A DNA stretch of 50,104 nucleotides from Pseudomonadota bacterium (lineage in GTDB: Bacteria > Pseudomonadota > Alphaproteobacteria > Sphingomonadales > SMXR01). Made by a program: the position numbers and the translations under genes. Position 1 is the first letter of the stretch; every line of letters begins with the position of its first letter. Location of the stretch: positions 1 to 50,104 of the forward strand of contig JACZSK010000010.1 of assembly GCA_022574255.1 (NCBI GenBank), given 5' to 3'. The notes below the pieces were generated by a model, which saw only the letters and a program-made list of their open reading frames with translations, did not search any database and was not told the origin of the DNA. This document shows, in pieces, positions 17,019-25,774 of this stretch.

Positions 17019-20000
17019 TTACGCCCGGTCAGTCAACCAGGGAGAAAGAAGGGCGCGGTCCAGCGGCATCAGGCGCGCCTCCTCGGTCCAGAGCAGCGCC
17101 GCGCTGACCTTCTTTCCCGGATAAATTTGCTCTATTGCGTCGGTATAGGCGGCCATTTGCCGCAGGTAAGTTTTTGAAACTCCCTCGGCGGTTTTTGGTG
17201 GCGGGCGGTTCGACTTATAATCGACAATCAGCACATCCTCGCCGCTGACCACCAGCCGGTCTATCTGGCCGGCCAGCGCCCGGTCGCCAACGCGGCCCGC
17301 GATAGAGACTTCTGCCAGGCTTCCGGGGGCAAACAGCGGGGCGAATTTCTCGTCTTCCAATACGCGCCTGACGCTCTGCCATATTTCCGCCCGCTCTTCC
17401 GGGTCCAGCCCGGCGGCGCGGGCCTCGAGGAATTTCTCTGCGGCCCGGGCGCGGGACTCGGGCGCCAGTTCCGGCAGGAACTCCAGTAAACTATGCACCA
17501 GCCGCCCGCGCTTCAGCGCCAGAGTTTTTTCCGCTGCCATGGGGCTGTTGACCGGCGGCGCGTCTTCGTCCGGCCCCGAGGGCGTCAATGGTTTCAGCGG
17601 CAGGGGCTCAGCTACCGGCGCTTGCCGCGTCCAGTCCGGCAGCCCGGCGATGCCGTCCGATTTCCTGCGCGCAGCCCCCTTGTCGGGCACCACGGTCTCG
17701 GCTGCGGTCTCCAGGCGGCGGAGGCTCCGCCCGTCCTCCTCGATTTCCTCGATAGCGCTGCTGCTGCCCTCGGCCAGCCGGGTGAAAGCGCGATCCAGGA
17801 TATTGTACCAGCATTCTTCGGGACGCTTTTTCTGGCCGTCCCAGCCGGCGATATACAGCCGGTCGCGGGCCCGGGTCAGCGCCACATACAACAGCCTTCG
17901 GTGTTCGGCATTGGCCTTGTCGCGGGCCATCTGGCGGGCTTCCGCCACCCGCCCGCTCTCGTTGGCGGCGGCCCCCGGCCAGATCATAAAGTCCTCCCCG
18001 TCAAGCCAGAGAAAAGTCTCGCCACGGGTCGGCACCTGACAGGTGTCGGGCAGAAACACCACCGGCGCCTCCAGCCCCTTGGCGCCGTGGATGGTCATCA
18101 CCCGCACCTCGTCGCGCTCCTGCTCCATGTCGCGTTTGATCTGCGCCTCGCCAGCCTCCAGCCAGGCCAGGAAGCCCTGCAGAGACGGCGCGTGCGCGCG
18201 CTCGAAGGCCAGCGCCAGCGACAGAAACTCGTCAATGGGGTCGTTTACTTCGGCGCCCAGCCTGGCGTTCAGGGCTTGCCGGCCGCCTGCGCCCTCTTCG
18301 CCGACATTCAGGATGCGGGCGAAGAACTCATAGGGCGTGGCATAATCCGCCCGCGACAGGATGTCGGCCAAAAACCCGTGGGCTTTCGCCAACCGGGGCG
18401 CATTGGCCTTGCCGGTTTTCAGACGCTGCCACAGGCTGTCATTGCCCCGGTCATAGGCCAGGGTGAAAAGTTCGTCTTCGTCCAGACCGGCCAACGGTCC
18501 TTTCAGGACACAGGCGAGATTCAAATCGTCCGCGGGCAAGAGGGCGAAGCGGGCCAGCGCCATCAGGTCCATCACCGCAAGCTGATCGGTTAAAATCATT
18601 CTGTCGGCGCCCGCCACCGGCACGTCCAGCGCCTTCAGCGCCCGCAGCAACTGATCCACAAAGGGTCCGCGGCGGCGCACCAGCACCAGAATATCGCCGG
18701 CCCTGATGGCGCGGCCGCTGGCCTTCAGCTTCTCCGACCCTTCGGTCATTTTTCTGATCCGCAGGGCGATGCGCCGGGCCAGCCGGGCGTCGGCGCTGGC
18801 CACGCCAAGCTGCTCGCTGGGCAGCGCCCAGTCTTCGGGCAGAGCCTCGGGCTCGGCCACCTCGGGCGGCCATATTTCCACCAGCCCGCTCTCGCCCCGG
18901 CGGCTCTCCTGGTGGGCGATTGCCTCGCCGTCCAGGGTCAGGTCGCGGCTTACATCCGGGTCGGCAAAGACCTCGTCGACAAAACCCAGCACCGCCGCGG
19001 TCGAGCGGAAGGACAGCGTCAGCGCCACATTTTCGAAGGCCAGGCCCACCGCCGCGGTCTTTTCCGTGGTGCGAATACGGGCGTGGGTAAATTCGGCGGG
19101 GTCGGCGCGCTGGAAGGCGAAAATCGATTGCTTGGCATCGCCGACGGCAAAGAGTGTGCGCAGTTGCTCCTGCGCCCCCGCACCGCTGAAAAATTCGTTG
19201 CTCAGCGCTTCAATCAGCCGCCATTGCTCGGGGTTGGTATCCTGCGCCTCGTCGACCAGAATATGATCGATGCCACCGTCCAGCTTGTAGAGAATCCACG
19301 GGGCGATGCCCTCGAGGCCGAGAAGCGTTTCGGTCTTGAGGATCAGGTCATCGTAATCCAGCAATGCGTGGCGCGCCTTGGCGGCGGCGTAATGATCGAG
19401 GAAAGCCCAGGCCAGACGCAGCAGCGCCGCGGTATTTTCGGCAGAGCGCAGGGTCTTGATGCTGGCGGTGAAGGCCAGCAGCCGCCCGGTCTCGGCCTCG
19501 ATCACATCGAGGATTTCCGGGTGATCCTCGACGGTCTTCTTGTTGGCGAGCGCTTTTCTGGGTTCGTCCCTGGTGGTGAGGAAGGCCTGCCGGTGCTCAT
19601 CGATAAAGGCGGCATTTCCGTCCTTGGCGGCGAGGAAATCTCCAATCGCGTTCGCCTTCTGCTGTTCTGCGTCACTGCCCCCGGCCAGCGCCTCGACCAG
19701 TGTTTTCAGCCCCGCCGCGTCGAAATTCCCGGGCGCGCAAACCTCGGCAATCAGGCTGGCCTCGTCTTCGTTCTCCTTCAGGCCCAACGCCTGGCGGGTG
19801 GCGGCAATCAGCCCCTCCTCGCCGCCATGCTTGGCGAACATCCGCCGGAGTTGACGCCGCTCGCGGGCCAGAGCCGCGAGAAGTTCGGTGAATTGCTGCT
19901 CGTTGATGCGCGCCGCCAGATGCGCCAGCGCCTCTCTGACAGAGGGCGACAGGGCATTCCGCGCGTCCCACAGGATGGCGCTGGTTGCCTCATCGACGAA

Positions 20001-20456
20001 TTCCGCCGCCGTGCGATCATCCATCACCTGAAAATGGGGCGGCAGGCCGGCTTCCAGCGGAAAGCGGCCGAGGAGCGATTGGCAGAAGGAATGGATGGTC
20101 TGAATTTTCAGCCCGCCCGGCACATCCAGCACGCGGGCGAATAATTGCCGGGCGCGGGCCAGCATTTCCTCATCGGGCTTTTCGCCGGTGCGCGCGTTGA
20201 TGGCTCCGGCCAGGCCCGGGTCATCCAGCGCCGTCCACTCGCCCAGAACCCGGTACACCCGGTTGGCCATTTCCGCCGCCGCCGCCTTGGTAAAGGTGAC
20301 GCAGAGGATTTTCGCCGGGTCGGTTCCGGTCAGCATCAGCCGCAGCACGCGGGCGGTCAGCACATGGGTTTTGCCGGTGCCCGCCGAGGCGCTGACCCAG
20401 ATGCTGGCGCCGGGGCGCGTCGCAATCTCCTGCTCGAAAGTCAGCGTCTCGCTCAT
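17019..20456 (-). CDS. addA: AddA: helicase-nuclease subunit for double-strand-break repair
   Basis: This 1145-residue UvrD-like helicase with a C-terminal RecB-type nuclease works with AddB to resect broken DNA ends for RecA. Visible are Walker A VSASAGTGKT (21-30), LCVTFTKAAAAEMANR, Walker B HILVDEAQDTNPEQW, AVGDAKQSIFAFQRADP, VRVMTIHGAKGLEAPVVFLPDT and VALTRARDRLYIAG. The C-terminal nuclease motif reads GQIDRLVVSGEDVLIVDYKSNR followed by YLRQMAAY. The ATG at 20456 overlaps the addB stop by 4 bp (ATGA), so the subunits are coupled. Alphaproteobacteria use AddAB in place of RecBCD. Confidence 0.96.
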   Translation of the reverse strand: MSETLTFEQEIATRPGASIWVSASAGTGKTHVLTARVLRLMLTGTDPAKILCVTFTKAAAAEMANRVYRVLGEWTALDDPGLAGAINARTGEKPDEEMLARARQLFARVLDVPGGLKIQTIHSFCQSLLGRFPLEAGLPPHFQVMDDRTAAEFVDEATSAILWDARNALSPSVREALAHLAARINEQQFTELLAALARERRQLRRMFAKHGGEEGLIAATRQALGLKENEDEASLIAEVCAPGNFDAAGLKTLVEALAGGSDAEQQKANAIGDFLAAKDGNAAFIDEHRQAFLTTRDEPRKALANKKTVEDHPEILDVIEAETGRLLAFTASIKTLRSAENTAALLRLAWAFLDHYAAAKARHALLDYDDLILKTETLLGLEGIAPWILYKLDGGIDHILVDEAQDTNPEQWRLIEALSNEFFSGAGAQEQLRTLFAVGDAKQSIFAFQRADPAEFTHARIRTTEKTAAVGLAFENVALTLSFRSTAAVLGFVDEVFADPDVSRDLTLDGEAIAHQESRRGESGLVEIWPPEVAEPEALPEDWALPSEQLGVASADARLARRIALRIRKMTEGSEKLKASGRAIRAGDILVLVRRRGPFVDQLLRALKALDVPVAGADRMILTDQLAVMDLMALARFALLPADDLNLACVLKGPLAGLDEDELFTLAYDRGNDSLWQRLKTGKANAPRLAKAHGFLADILSRADYATPYEFFARILNVGEEGAGGRQALNARLGAEVNDPIDEFLSLALAFERAHAPSLQGFLAWLEAGEAQIKRDMEQERDEVRVMTIHGAKGLEAPVVFLPDTCQVPTRGETFLWLDGEDFMIWPGAAANESGRVAEARQMARDKANAEHRRLLYVALTRARDRLYIAGWDGQKKRPEECWYNILDRAFTRLAEGSSSAIEEIEEDGRSLRRLETAAETVVPDKGAARRKSDGIAGLPDWTRQAPVAEPLPLKPLTPSGPDEDAPPVNSPMAAEKTLALKRGRLVHSLLEFLPELAPESRARAAEKFLEARAAGLDPEERAEIWQSVRRVLEDEKFAPLFAPGSLAEVSIAGRVGDRALAGQIDRLVVSGEDVLIVDYKSNRPPPKTAEGVSKTYLRQMAAYTDAIEQIYPGKKVSAALLWTEEARLMPLDRALLSPWLTDRA

Positions 20457-23449
20457 GACCCGCCAGCCTTTTTGGCGGCCTGGCCAGACCCGGGACGATC
20501 CTCGTCCAGCCATTCCTTTGCGCGGGCCAGATGGTCATAGTCGCCGTATCCGGTAAAAGCTGGCCGGGGGTTGGAGAGGTAGGGCGTGTCGGCATCGGCA
20601 AAAAGCGTGACCAGCCGTATCAGTCCGTCGCGCGCGCGTGTTGTTTCTTCAGCCACATCCAGGTCGCGCGGCCATTTGATCTCGATCGCCGGCTCCTTGC
20701 CCGTGAGCTTCCAGTATTGCAGCGACGAAACTCTTGCGGCCTTCAACCCTGCAAAGGCGCCGGCCTCGGCCATCACCGCCTCCAGCGGCAGTTGCGGGGC
20801 AAAGCCGGCGGCGATTTGCTTGCCGCTGGGAATGCCGCCGGTCTTGTAATCAATAATCTCCAGACTGCCGTCTTCCAGCCGTATATCGATGCGGTCGGCC
20901 TTGGCGGTCAGCGTGAATTCGACAGCCAGCCCGTCGAGCGGCATCCGGCCTTCCGCCTCGATACCCGGCGATTTGAATATGTTCTTGCGGGTTTTCTGGA
21001 TGGCCACGAAAGTCTCGGCGATCGCTTGAAAGCGCGGCCACCAGAAGGCCCAGACAACGGGCTGGGTCAGCGCCTTGCCGAACGCTCTCTCGCCCTTCTC
21101 GAGAAAGACTTCGACGCTGCCACCACCGTCTTTCATGAAATCCTCGACGGCCTTGTGGATGATGGTGCCGCGCTCGGCGGCGTCTGGCGCATGGTCGATG
21201 GGCCGCAGCGGCCTCAGGCGCAAAATTCTTCCGGCATAGAGAGCGTAGGGGTCGCGCATCCATTCTTCGATTTTGGTCACCGATAATTTCGTTGGCCGCG
21301 CGGCAAGTGGCGGTGTCGGGCGCGGTGGCGTTGCGGGTGCGGGCGTCTCCGCCGCGTCCAGCGCTTCAAACCACAGCAGCCAGGGCTGCGTCCCCCCGGT
21401 CAGCGGTCCGGCCAGGGCCTCGAGCCGCAGCAGCCAGCGGCTGGGCACGGTCGGTGTGCCGTCAACTTTTTCGGCGCGGGTCAGCACCACTTCGTCCGCC
21501 CCCATGGCCTGGACAAAATCATGGGCCGACTGGCCGATGCGCCGCTCCGGCGCGGGCAGGCCAAATTTCTCACGCATGGGCCGGCTCATCCAGGGATCCA
21601 CCGCCGCGGTGGGCGGCCAGGAATTTTCATTCAATCCACCCAGAATCAACAGGTCGGCATGCTGCAGCCGGGCTTCGATGGTGCCCCAGATGGCCAGCCG
21701 GGGATGGCTGCCCCAGCGCCTTCTCACCACCTCGCCGGCCATCAGGCTGTCGAGCAGCGCCGGGAAGGCTGCCGGGTCAAGTCTGCCAAAAAGAGGCGCG
21801 GCGTCGCGCAATTCCGCAATGAAGTCAGCCGTCGCTTCGCCGTCCTCACCGGCCCACAGCCTGGCGGCGCCAGTGTCCGCGTCGGTCGCGGCCAGGGCCT
21901 CCGCCGCGGTGATAAATATCTCCAGCAAGTCCGCCAGGGGCACCAGTTTTTTGCCGGCGGTCTTTTGCAGGGGCCGCAGCAACCCCATCAAGCGCTTCAC
22001 CGCCCCGGCGCTCTCCTTGTCGCCATATTTTTTAAGTGCCGCCAGCCCGTTCAGGCCGGGGTCCGGCTGGCGCTCTTCGCGAAGCCTCTTCTCTGATCGG
22101 CGGATGGCCTCCAGAAATCCGCCGCGCGCTGTCCCGGCAGCCATCAGCGGATGCTTGAGGAGAGCCAGCAGCGGAACCGGCGCCAATTCCGCCGCAATGG
22201 CTTGGGCCAGCAGGCGCAGGAAGGTGGCCGGCGGCGTGATGGCCAGCGGCGTGCCCGCCGAATCATCAATCTCGATATCCCAGCGGGCGAGCTCGCTTTT
22301 TACCCGGCGGGCCAGTTGCCGGTCGGGGGTGATCAGGGCGGCGGTTTTGCCGGCGGTCTCCAGCGCCTCGCGCATCATCAGGGCAATAGCGCCCGCCTCT
22401 TCTCTCATGCCGGGGCATTTGACCAGGCGAATTTCCGCCTTGGTGCGGGCTTCGAACGTATTTGCCAGATTGCGCCAGTTCTCGGTTCGCTCGGCAGGGG
22501 CCAGGGCCTCGCGCACCAGCGCCATGCGCGGTGAGTGCTGTTCCGCCCGCCGCGTGAATTCGGCGCTGGTTTTCCAGTCGGTCACTTCCGCCCGGTCGAC
22601 GCCAAAGCCCTGGATCAACTGCTTCAGCATGTATTGGGGGTGGGTCTCGGTAATTGCCTCCCAGGCATCGTCGGGCATTTGGCGGTCCAGACCGGGCAAC
22701 ACCACTTCACCCCGGGGCAGGCGGCTGATGACCCTCAGCAATCCGGCGGTGGCGGGTATTGAGCCGGTGCTGCCGGCGGCGATGACTGGCCCCGGCGGTG
22801 GTGATTTCTTCCATGCTGCGGCGAGATCGCCGATCAGCCGCACGCGCCTTGCCGCCGGGTTCACCGCGCTTTCGCTGGCCAGCAGGCCAGGCCAGTGCTC
22901 GGTGACGATCTTCAGGAAATCCAGCGTTACCTGCCAGTGACGGGCCAGCTCCTCGGGCGCCAGATCGACAAGCCCGGCGAAATCCAGCCCCTCGGTCTCC
23001 ACCTGATCCATCAGCCGCGCCAGTTCGCTCGCCAGCAGCACGGCTTGCGGCGGCGCAATGCTGTCGCCGCTTGCGCCACCTTTCGGCAGGGCCATGATCT
23101 GGCGGGCCAGAAGCGCCAGCCGGCGCATGGCGGGTATGGCGGGCAGCATGTCCGGGTCATCCACCCGCCCGCCCATGTCGCCCAAGTCGCCCAGCAACAG
23201 CCGCTCGTCCTCGTCCACATCGCCCATGGGCCGCATGGCGGGCAGGATCATGGCCTTGCCGCCAGCCTGGCGCAGAAAGGCACTTTCCATGGCGCGTATG
23301 GCGCGGCGGTTGGGCAGCAGCAGGCGCAGACTGCCCAGCGAAGTGATGTCATCGGCAAAGCGCGCCAGCAGCCCCGCCGCCAGCGCGTCGGCAAAAGCCA
23401 TGCCGGCAGGGATCGTTGAAACCGCTGGTGATTTTGCCGATCGGATCAT
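20453..23449 (-). CDS. addB: AddB: double-strand-break repair nuclease subunit
   Basis: This 998-residue partner of AddA has an N-terminal region with inactive helicase-like organisation (RLLLPNRRAIRAMESAFL, no Walker A lysine) and a C-terminal PD-(D/E)XK nuclease: TAKADRIDIRLEDGSLEIIDYKTGGIPSGKQI followed by FAPQLPLEAVM. No iron-sulphur cysteine cluster of the Bacillus type is apparent near the nuclease. The start at 23449 (MIRSAKSPAVSTIPAG) lies 7 bp after the murU-like gene; an upstream ATG would extend into that gene. It is coupled to addA by an ATGA overlap. Confidence 0.94.
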   Translation of the reverse strand: MIRSAKSPAVSTIPAGMAFADALAAGLLARFADDITSLGSLRLLLPNRRAIRAMESAFLRQAGGKAMILPAMRPMGDVDEDERLLLGDLGDMGGRVDDPDMLPAIPAMRRLALLARQIMALPKGGASGDSIAPPQAVLLASELARLMDQVETEGLDFAGLVDLAPEELARHWQVTLDFLKIVTEHWPGLLASESAVNPAARRVRLIGDLAAAWKKSPPPGPVIAAGSTGSIPATAGLLRVISRLPRGEVVLPGLDRQMPDDAWEAITETHPQYMLKQLIQGFGVDRAEVTDWKTSAEFTRRAEQHSPRMALVREALAPAERTENWRNLANTFEARTKAEIRLVKCPGMREEAGAIALMMREALETAGKTAALITPDRQLARRVKSELARWDIEIDDSAGTPLAITPPATFLRLLAQAIAAELAPVPLLALLKHPLMAAGTARGGFLEAIRRSEKRLREERQPDPGLNGLAALKKYGDKESAGAVKRLMGLLRPLQKTAGKKLVPLADLLEIFITAAEALAATDADTGAARLWAGEDGEATADFIAELRDAAPLFGRLDPAAFPALLDSLMAGEVVRRRWGSHPRLAIWGTIEARLQHADLLILGGLNENSWPPTAAVDPWMSRPMREKFGLPAPERRIGQSAHDFVQAMGADEVVLTRAEKVDGTPTVPSRWLLRLEALAGPLTGGTQPWLLWFEALDAAETPAPATPPRPTPPLAARPTKLSVTKIEEWMRDPYALYAGRILRLRPLRPIDHAPDAAERGTIIHKAVEDFMKDGGGSVEVFLEKGERAFGKALTQPVVWAFWWPRFQAIAETFVAIQKTRKNIFKSPGIEAEGRMPLDGLAVEFTLTAKADRIDIRLEDGSLEIIDYKTGGIPSGKQIAAGFAPQLPLEAVMAEAGAFAGLKAARVSSLQYWKLTGKEPAIEIKWPRDLDVAEETTRARDGLIRLVTLFADADTPYLSNPRPAFTGYGDYDHLARAKEWLDEDRPGSGQAAKKAGGS

Positions 23450-23456
23450 GGGGCGA

Positions 23457-24206
23457 TTATTGCCTCTTTTTTCCCTGCAGCGCGAGCAGGTCTTCGGCTT
23501 CTTTTGCCGCCGCCGGGGTGCCCACATGCATCCAGTGCCCGCTGTGGGCGATGCCGAAGAGCCGCCCGGTCTCCAGCGCCCGGTCCCAGGCCCGGTTCAA
23601 CGAGAAGGCTGGCTCGCTAAATCCAGCGAAAACGCGGGGATGCAGGATATGCATGCCGCCGTAGAGGTAGGGCGCGGATTCATTTTCGCCCCGGCGGGTC
23701 AGGCGCTTTTCCACATCCATATGGAAATCGCCACTTCCCGCGTACCCGGTGGCCATATCCACAGGCACCATAAGCATCAGCGCGTCCATGGAGTCTTCGC
23801 GCCATGCCTGGGCCATGCGCGCCAGAGTGTTTTCCCCGCCGTCCAGCCACATCATGTCGCAATTCAGCACGAAGAAAGCTTTCTCGCCGAGCAGCCCCAG
23901 CGCCTTTTTTACCCCGCCGCCGGTATCCAGCAGCGCGCCGCGCTCGTCTGAAAATTGAATCCCGGGCTCTCCGGACCGGGCCTTCAGATGCGCTTCCAAT
24001 AGGTCCGCCATGTAATGCAGGTTGACCACGGCGCGGTTTATGCCCGCTTCCGCCAGCCGGTCCAGGGCGTGGTCGATCAGGCAGCGCCCGGCAATCTCGA
24101 TCATCGGCTTGGGCCGGTCGTCGGTCAGGGGCCGCATACGTTTTCCCAGGCCGGCGGCCAGAATCATGGCCGAGCGCGGGCCGCTATGGGGAATCTGCCC
24201 GCTCAT
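23457..24206 (-). CDS. murU: MurU-like N-acetylmuramate alpha-1-phosphate uridylyltransferase
   Basis: This 249-residue nucleotidyltransferase begins its Rossmann-like fold with AMILAAGLGKRMRPLTDDRPKPMIEI, the GxGxRxxPxT...PKP signature of sugar-1-phosphate nucleotidyltransferases. VVNLHYMADLLEAHL and a metal-binding NCDMMW motif follow. It directly follows an AmgK-like kinase with an ATGA overlap. In Pseudomonas, AmgK and MurU form a peptidoglycan-recycling shunt that returns MurNAc to UDP-MurNAc, bypassing the fosfomycin target MurA. The pairing supports the name, but substrate specificity is not provable from sequence alone. An ATG two codons upstream (24212) is an alternative start. Confidence 0.82.
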   Translation of the reverse strand: MSGQIPHSGPRSAMILAAGLGKRMRPLTDDRPKPMIEIAGRCLIDHALDRLAEAGINRAVVNLHYMADLLEAHLKARSGEPGIQFSDERGALLDTGGGVKKALGLLGEKAFFVLNCDMMWLDGGENTLARMAQAWREDSMDALMLMVPVDMATGYAGSGDFHMDVEKRLTRRGENESAPYLYGGMHILHPRVFAGFSEPAFSLNRAWDRALETGRLFGIAHSGHWMHVGTPAAAKEAEDLLALQGKKRQ

Positions 24207-25252
24207 TGGCATAATGTCTCCGGGGTCGGCGCGGTGCGGCGCAATGCGGCGGGCGCATGTTGGTCGAAAAAGGCGCTGAGGGCGGTGAACCCCCCCTGCT
24301 GCAGCGACCGCTCCAAGAGGCCCCAGACCCGGGGGATCATGGCCAGATATGCGGGCTTGCGGTCGCGCTTCCACAGCCGGGTGAAAATACCGATGATCTT
24401 GGCATTCCTTTGCACGCCCAAGAGAGCATAGGCGCGGCGAAAAGCCTGATCATCAATCTCCCTGCCCGTCTCGCGCTGGCGGTCCAGGAAACGCCCGATC
24501 ATGGCCTCCTCGAGGGTTTGAGGCACCTCGCGTCGCGCGTCCTGCAGCAGCGAAACAAGATCATAGGCCGGGTGGCCGACCACGGCGTCCTGGAAATCCA
24601 GCAGCCCGACGCGCGCTGTTCCCTGGCGCGCCGCCAGCCACATCAGGTTGTCCGCATGGTAGTCACGCAGCACCAGCACCTCCCGTTCGGCGAACAGCGG
24701 TTGCAGCATCGGCCTCAGCAAATCCGCAAACTCTTCAGCCAGGGCATCACTCCGCTCGCCACTTAGCGCCGGCAGGTACCAGTTGGTGAAAAGCGCCGCC
24801 TCTTGCAGCAGAAGCTCTTCGTCGTAGGTGGCGAGGCTGAGGGTCTCTTCGTGGTCGATGGCAAGTTGGCTCGGCGCCTCCCCGCTCTGCAGCGCCACCA
24901 GCAGGTCGATGGCGGCTTCATAAAGCGGCTGCTCCTTCTCCGCCGCGGCCGTGATGAGGCGGTTATAGCTGTCGTCACCCAGATCCTCGAGCAGCAGAAA
25001 TCCGGCTCCCTTGTCGGCGGCCAGGATGCGCGGCGCGCTGAAGCCGCGTTCAATGAGGTGCCCGGCCAGGGCCATGAAGGGACGCACATCCTCACCGGGC
25101 GGCGGCGCATCCATCAATACCACCGGGTCGCCACTCCCCTGGGGTCTGTAATATTTGCGGCCGGATGCGTCGCCGGCCAGCAGCACCGGCGGCGTTTCGC
25201 CATAACCCTGCGCGGCCAGGAACGCGGCGATGGCCTCGTCGCGCCCGCTCAT
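24203..25252 (-). CDS. amgK: AmgK-like N-acetylmuramate/N-acetylglucosamine kinase
   Basis: This 349-residue aminoglycoside-phosphotransferase-fold kinase (COG3178 type) has DASGRKYYRP in the N-lobe and the catalytic loop LRDYHADNLMWL with LLDFQDAVVGHPAYDLVSLLQDARRE (the second motif holds the metal-binding Asp). It would phosphorylate the anomeric hydroxyl of amino sugars so that the following MurU-like enzyme can make the UDP form. The start at 25252 overlaps the tsaE stop by 4 bp, and its own stop overlaps the next start likewise. The tsaE-amgK-murU chain is frequent in alphaproteobacteria. Confidence 0.85.
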   Translation of the reverse strand: MSGRDEAIAAFLAAQGYGETPPVLLAGDASGRKYYRPQGSGDPVVLMDAPPPGEDVRPFMALAGHLIERGFSAPRILAADKGAGFLLLEDLGDDSYNRLITAAAEKEQPLYEAAIDLLVALQSGEAPSQLAIDHEETLSLATYDEELLLQEAALFTNWYLPALSGERSDALAEEFADLLRPMLQPLFAEREVLVLRDYHADNLMWLAARQGTARVGLLDFQDAVVGHPAYDLVSLLQDARREVPQTLEEAMIGRFLDRQRETGREIDDQAFRRAYALLGVQRNAKIIGIFTRLWKRDRKPAYLAMIPRVWGLLERSLQQGGFTALSAFFDQHAPAALRRTAPTPETLCQ

Positions 25253-25722
25253 GGCGCGCGCTCTTTTTCTTCGGTGAGAATTACCAGGCGGTCGGTCCAT
25301 GACGGCCCGCCGGAAAGCGTGATATGGCGCCGCCCTTCTTCCTCGGCAAAGTCCAGCGCCACGCTCAGGTGATCTTCAGGCAAAAGGCCAGCCAGATTCT
25401 CGGGCCATTCGATCAGGCTGGCGCAGTCGATGAAGGCATCCTCGATGCCCAGCTCCAGCGCTTCCTCGGGCTCGTCCAGCCGGTAAAGATCGAAATGCCA
25501 GATGGTCAGGCCCCCGGAGCTCTCATAGGGCTGGGCCAGCGTGAAGGTCGGGCTGGGCACCTCTTCATCCGGTCGCCCCGTCGACGCGCGTATCACAGCC
25601 CGGCAGAAGCTGGTTTTCCCGGCGCCCAGCGGCCCACGCAGCGCGATCACATCGCCCGCCCCGATCAACGGGGCCAGCCGGCGCGCCAGCGCACCAAGCG
25701 CTTCTTCTGTCGCACCCTGCAT
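25249..25722 (-). CDS. tsaE: tRNA threonylcarbamoyladenosine biosynthesis ATPase TsaE
   Basis: This 157-residue P-loop ATPase works with TsaB and TsaD to make t6A37 in tRNAs reading ANN codons. Motifs are Walker A RGPLGAGKTSFCRAVIR, VPSPTFTLAQPYES and the HFDLYRL motif, then SLIEWPENLAGLLP. The start at 25722 (MQGATEEALGALA) begins just before the conserved region. It lies between divL and amgK, overlapping the latter by 4 bp. Confidence 0.94.
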   Translation of the reverse strand: MQGATEEALGALARRLAPLIGAGDVIALRGPLGAGKTSFCRAVIRASTGRPDEEVPSPTFTLAQPYESSGGLTIWHFDLYRLDEPEEALELGIEDAFIDCASLIEWPENLAGLLPEDHLSVALDFAEEEGRRHITLSGGPSWTDRLVILTEEKERAP

Positions 25723-25774
25723 TATTATCCTGTCTGGGCTGGTCAATTGTTTTGCGGCTCCGGGTCTCTGCCGG

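Noticed and set aside
17493-20144. Long plus-strand frames (366 and 410 codons) across addA
   Set aside because: They are antisense shadows; all recognisable motifs belong to AddA on the minus strand.
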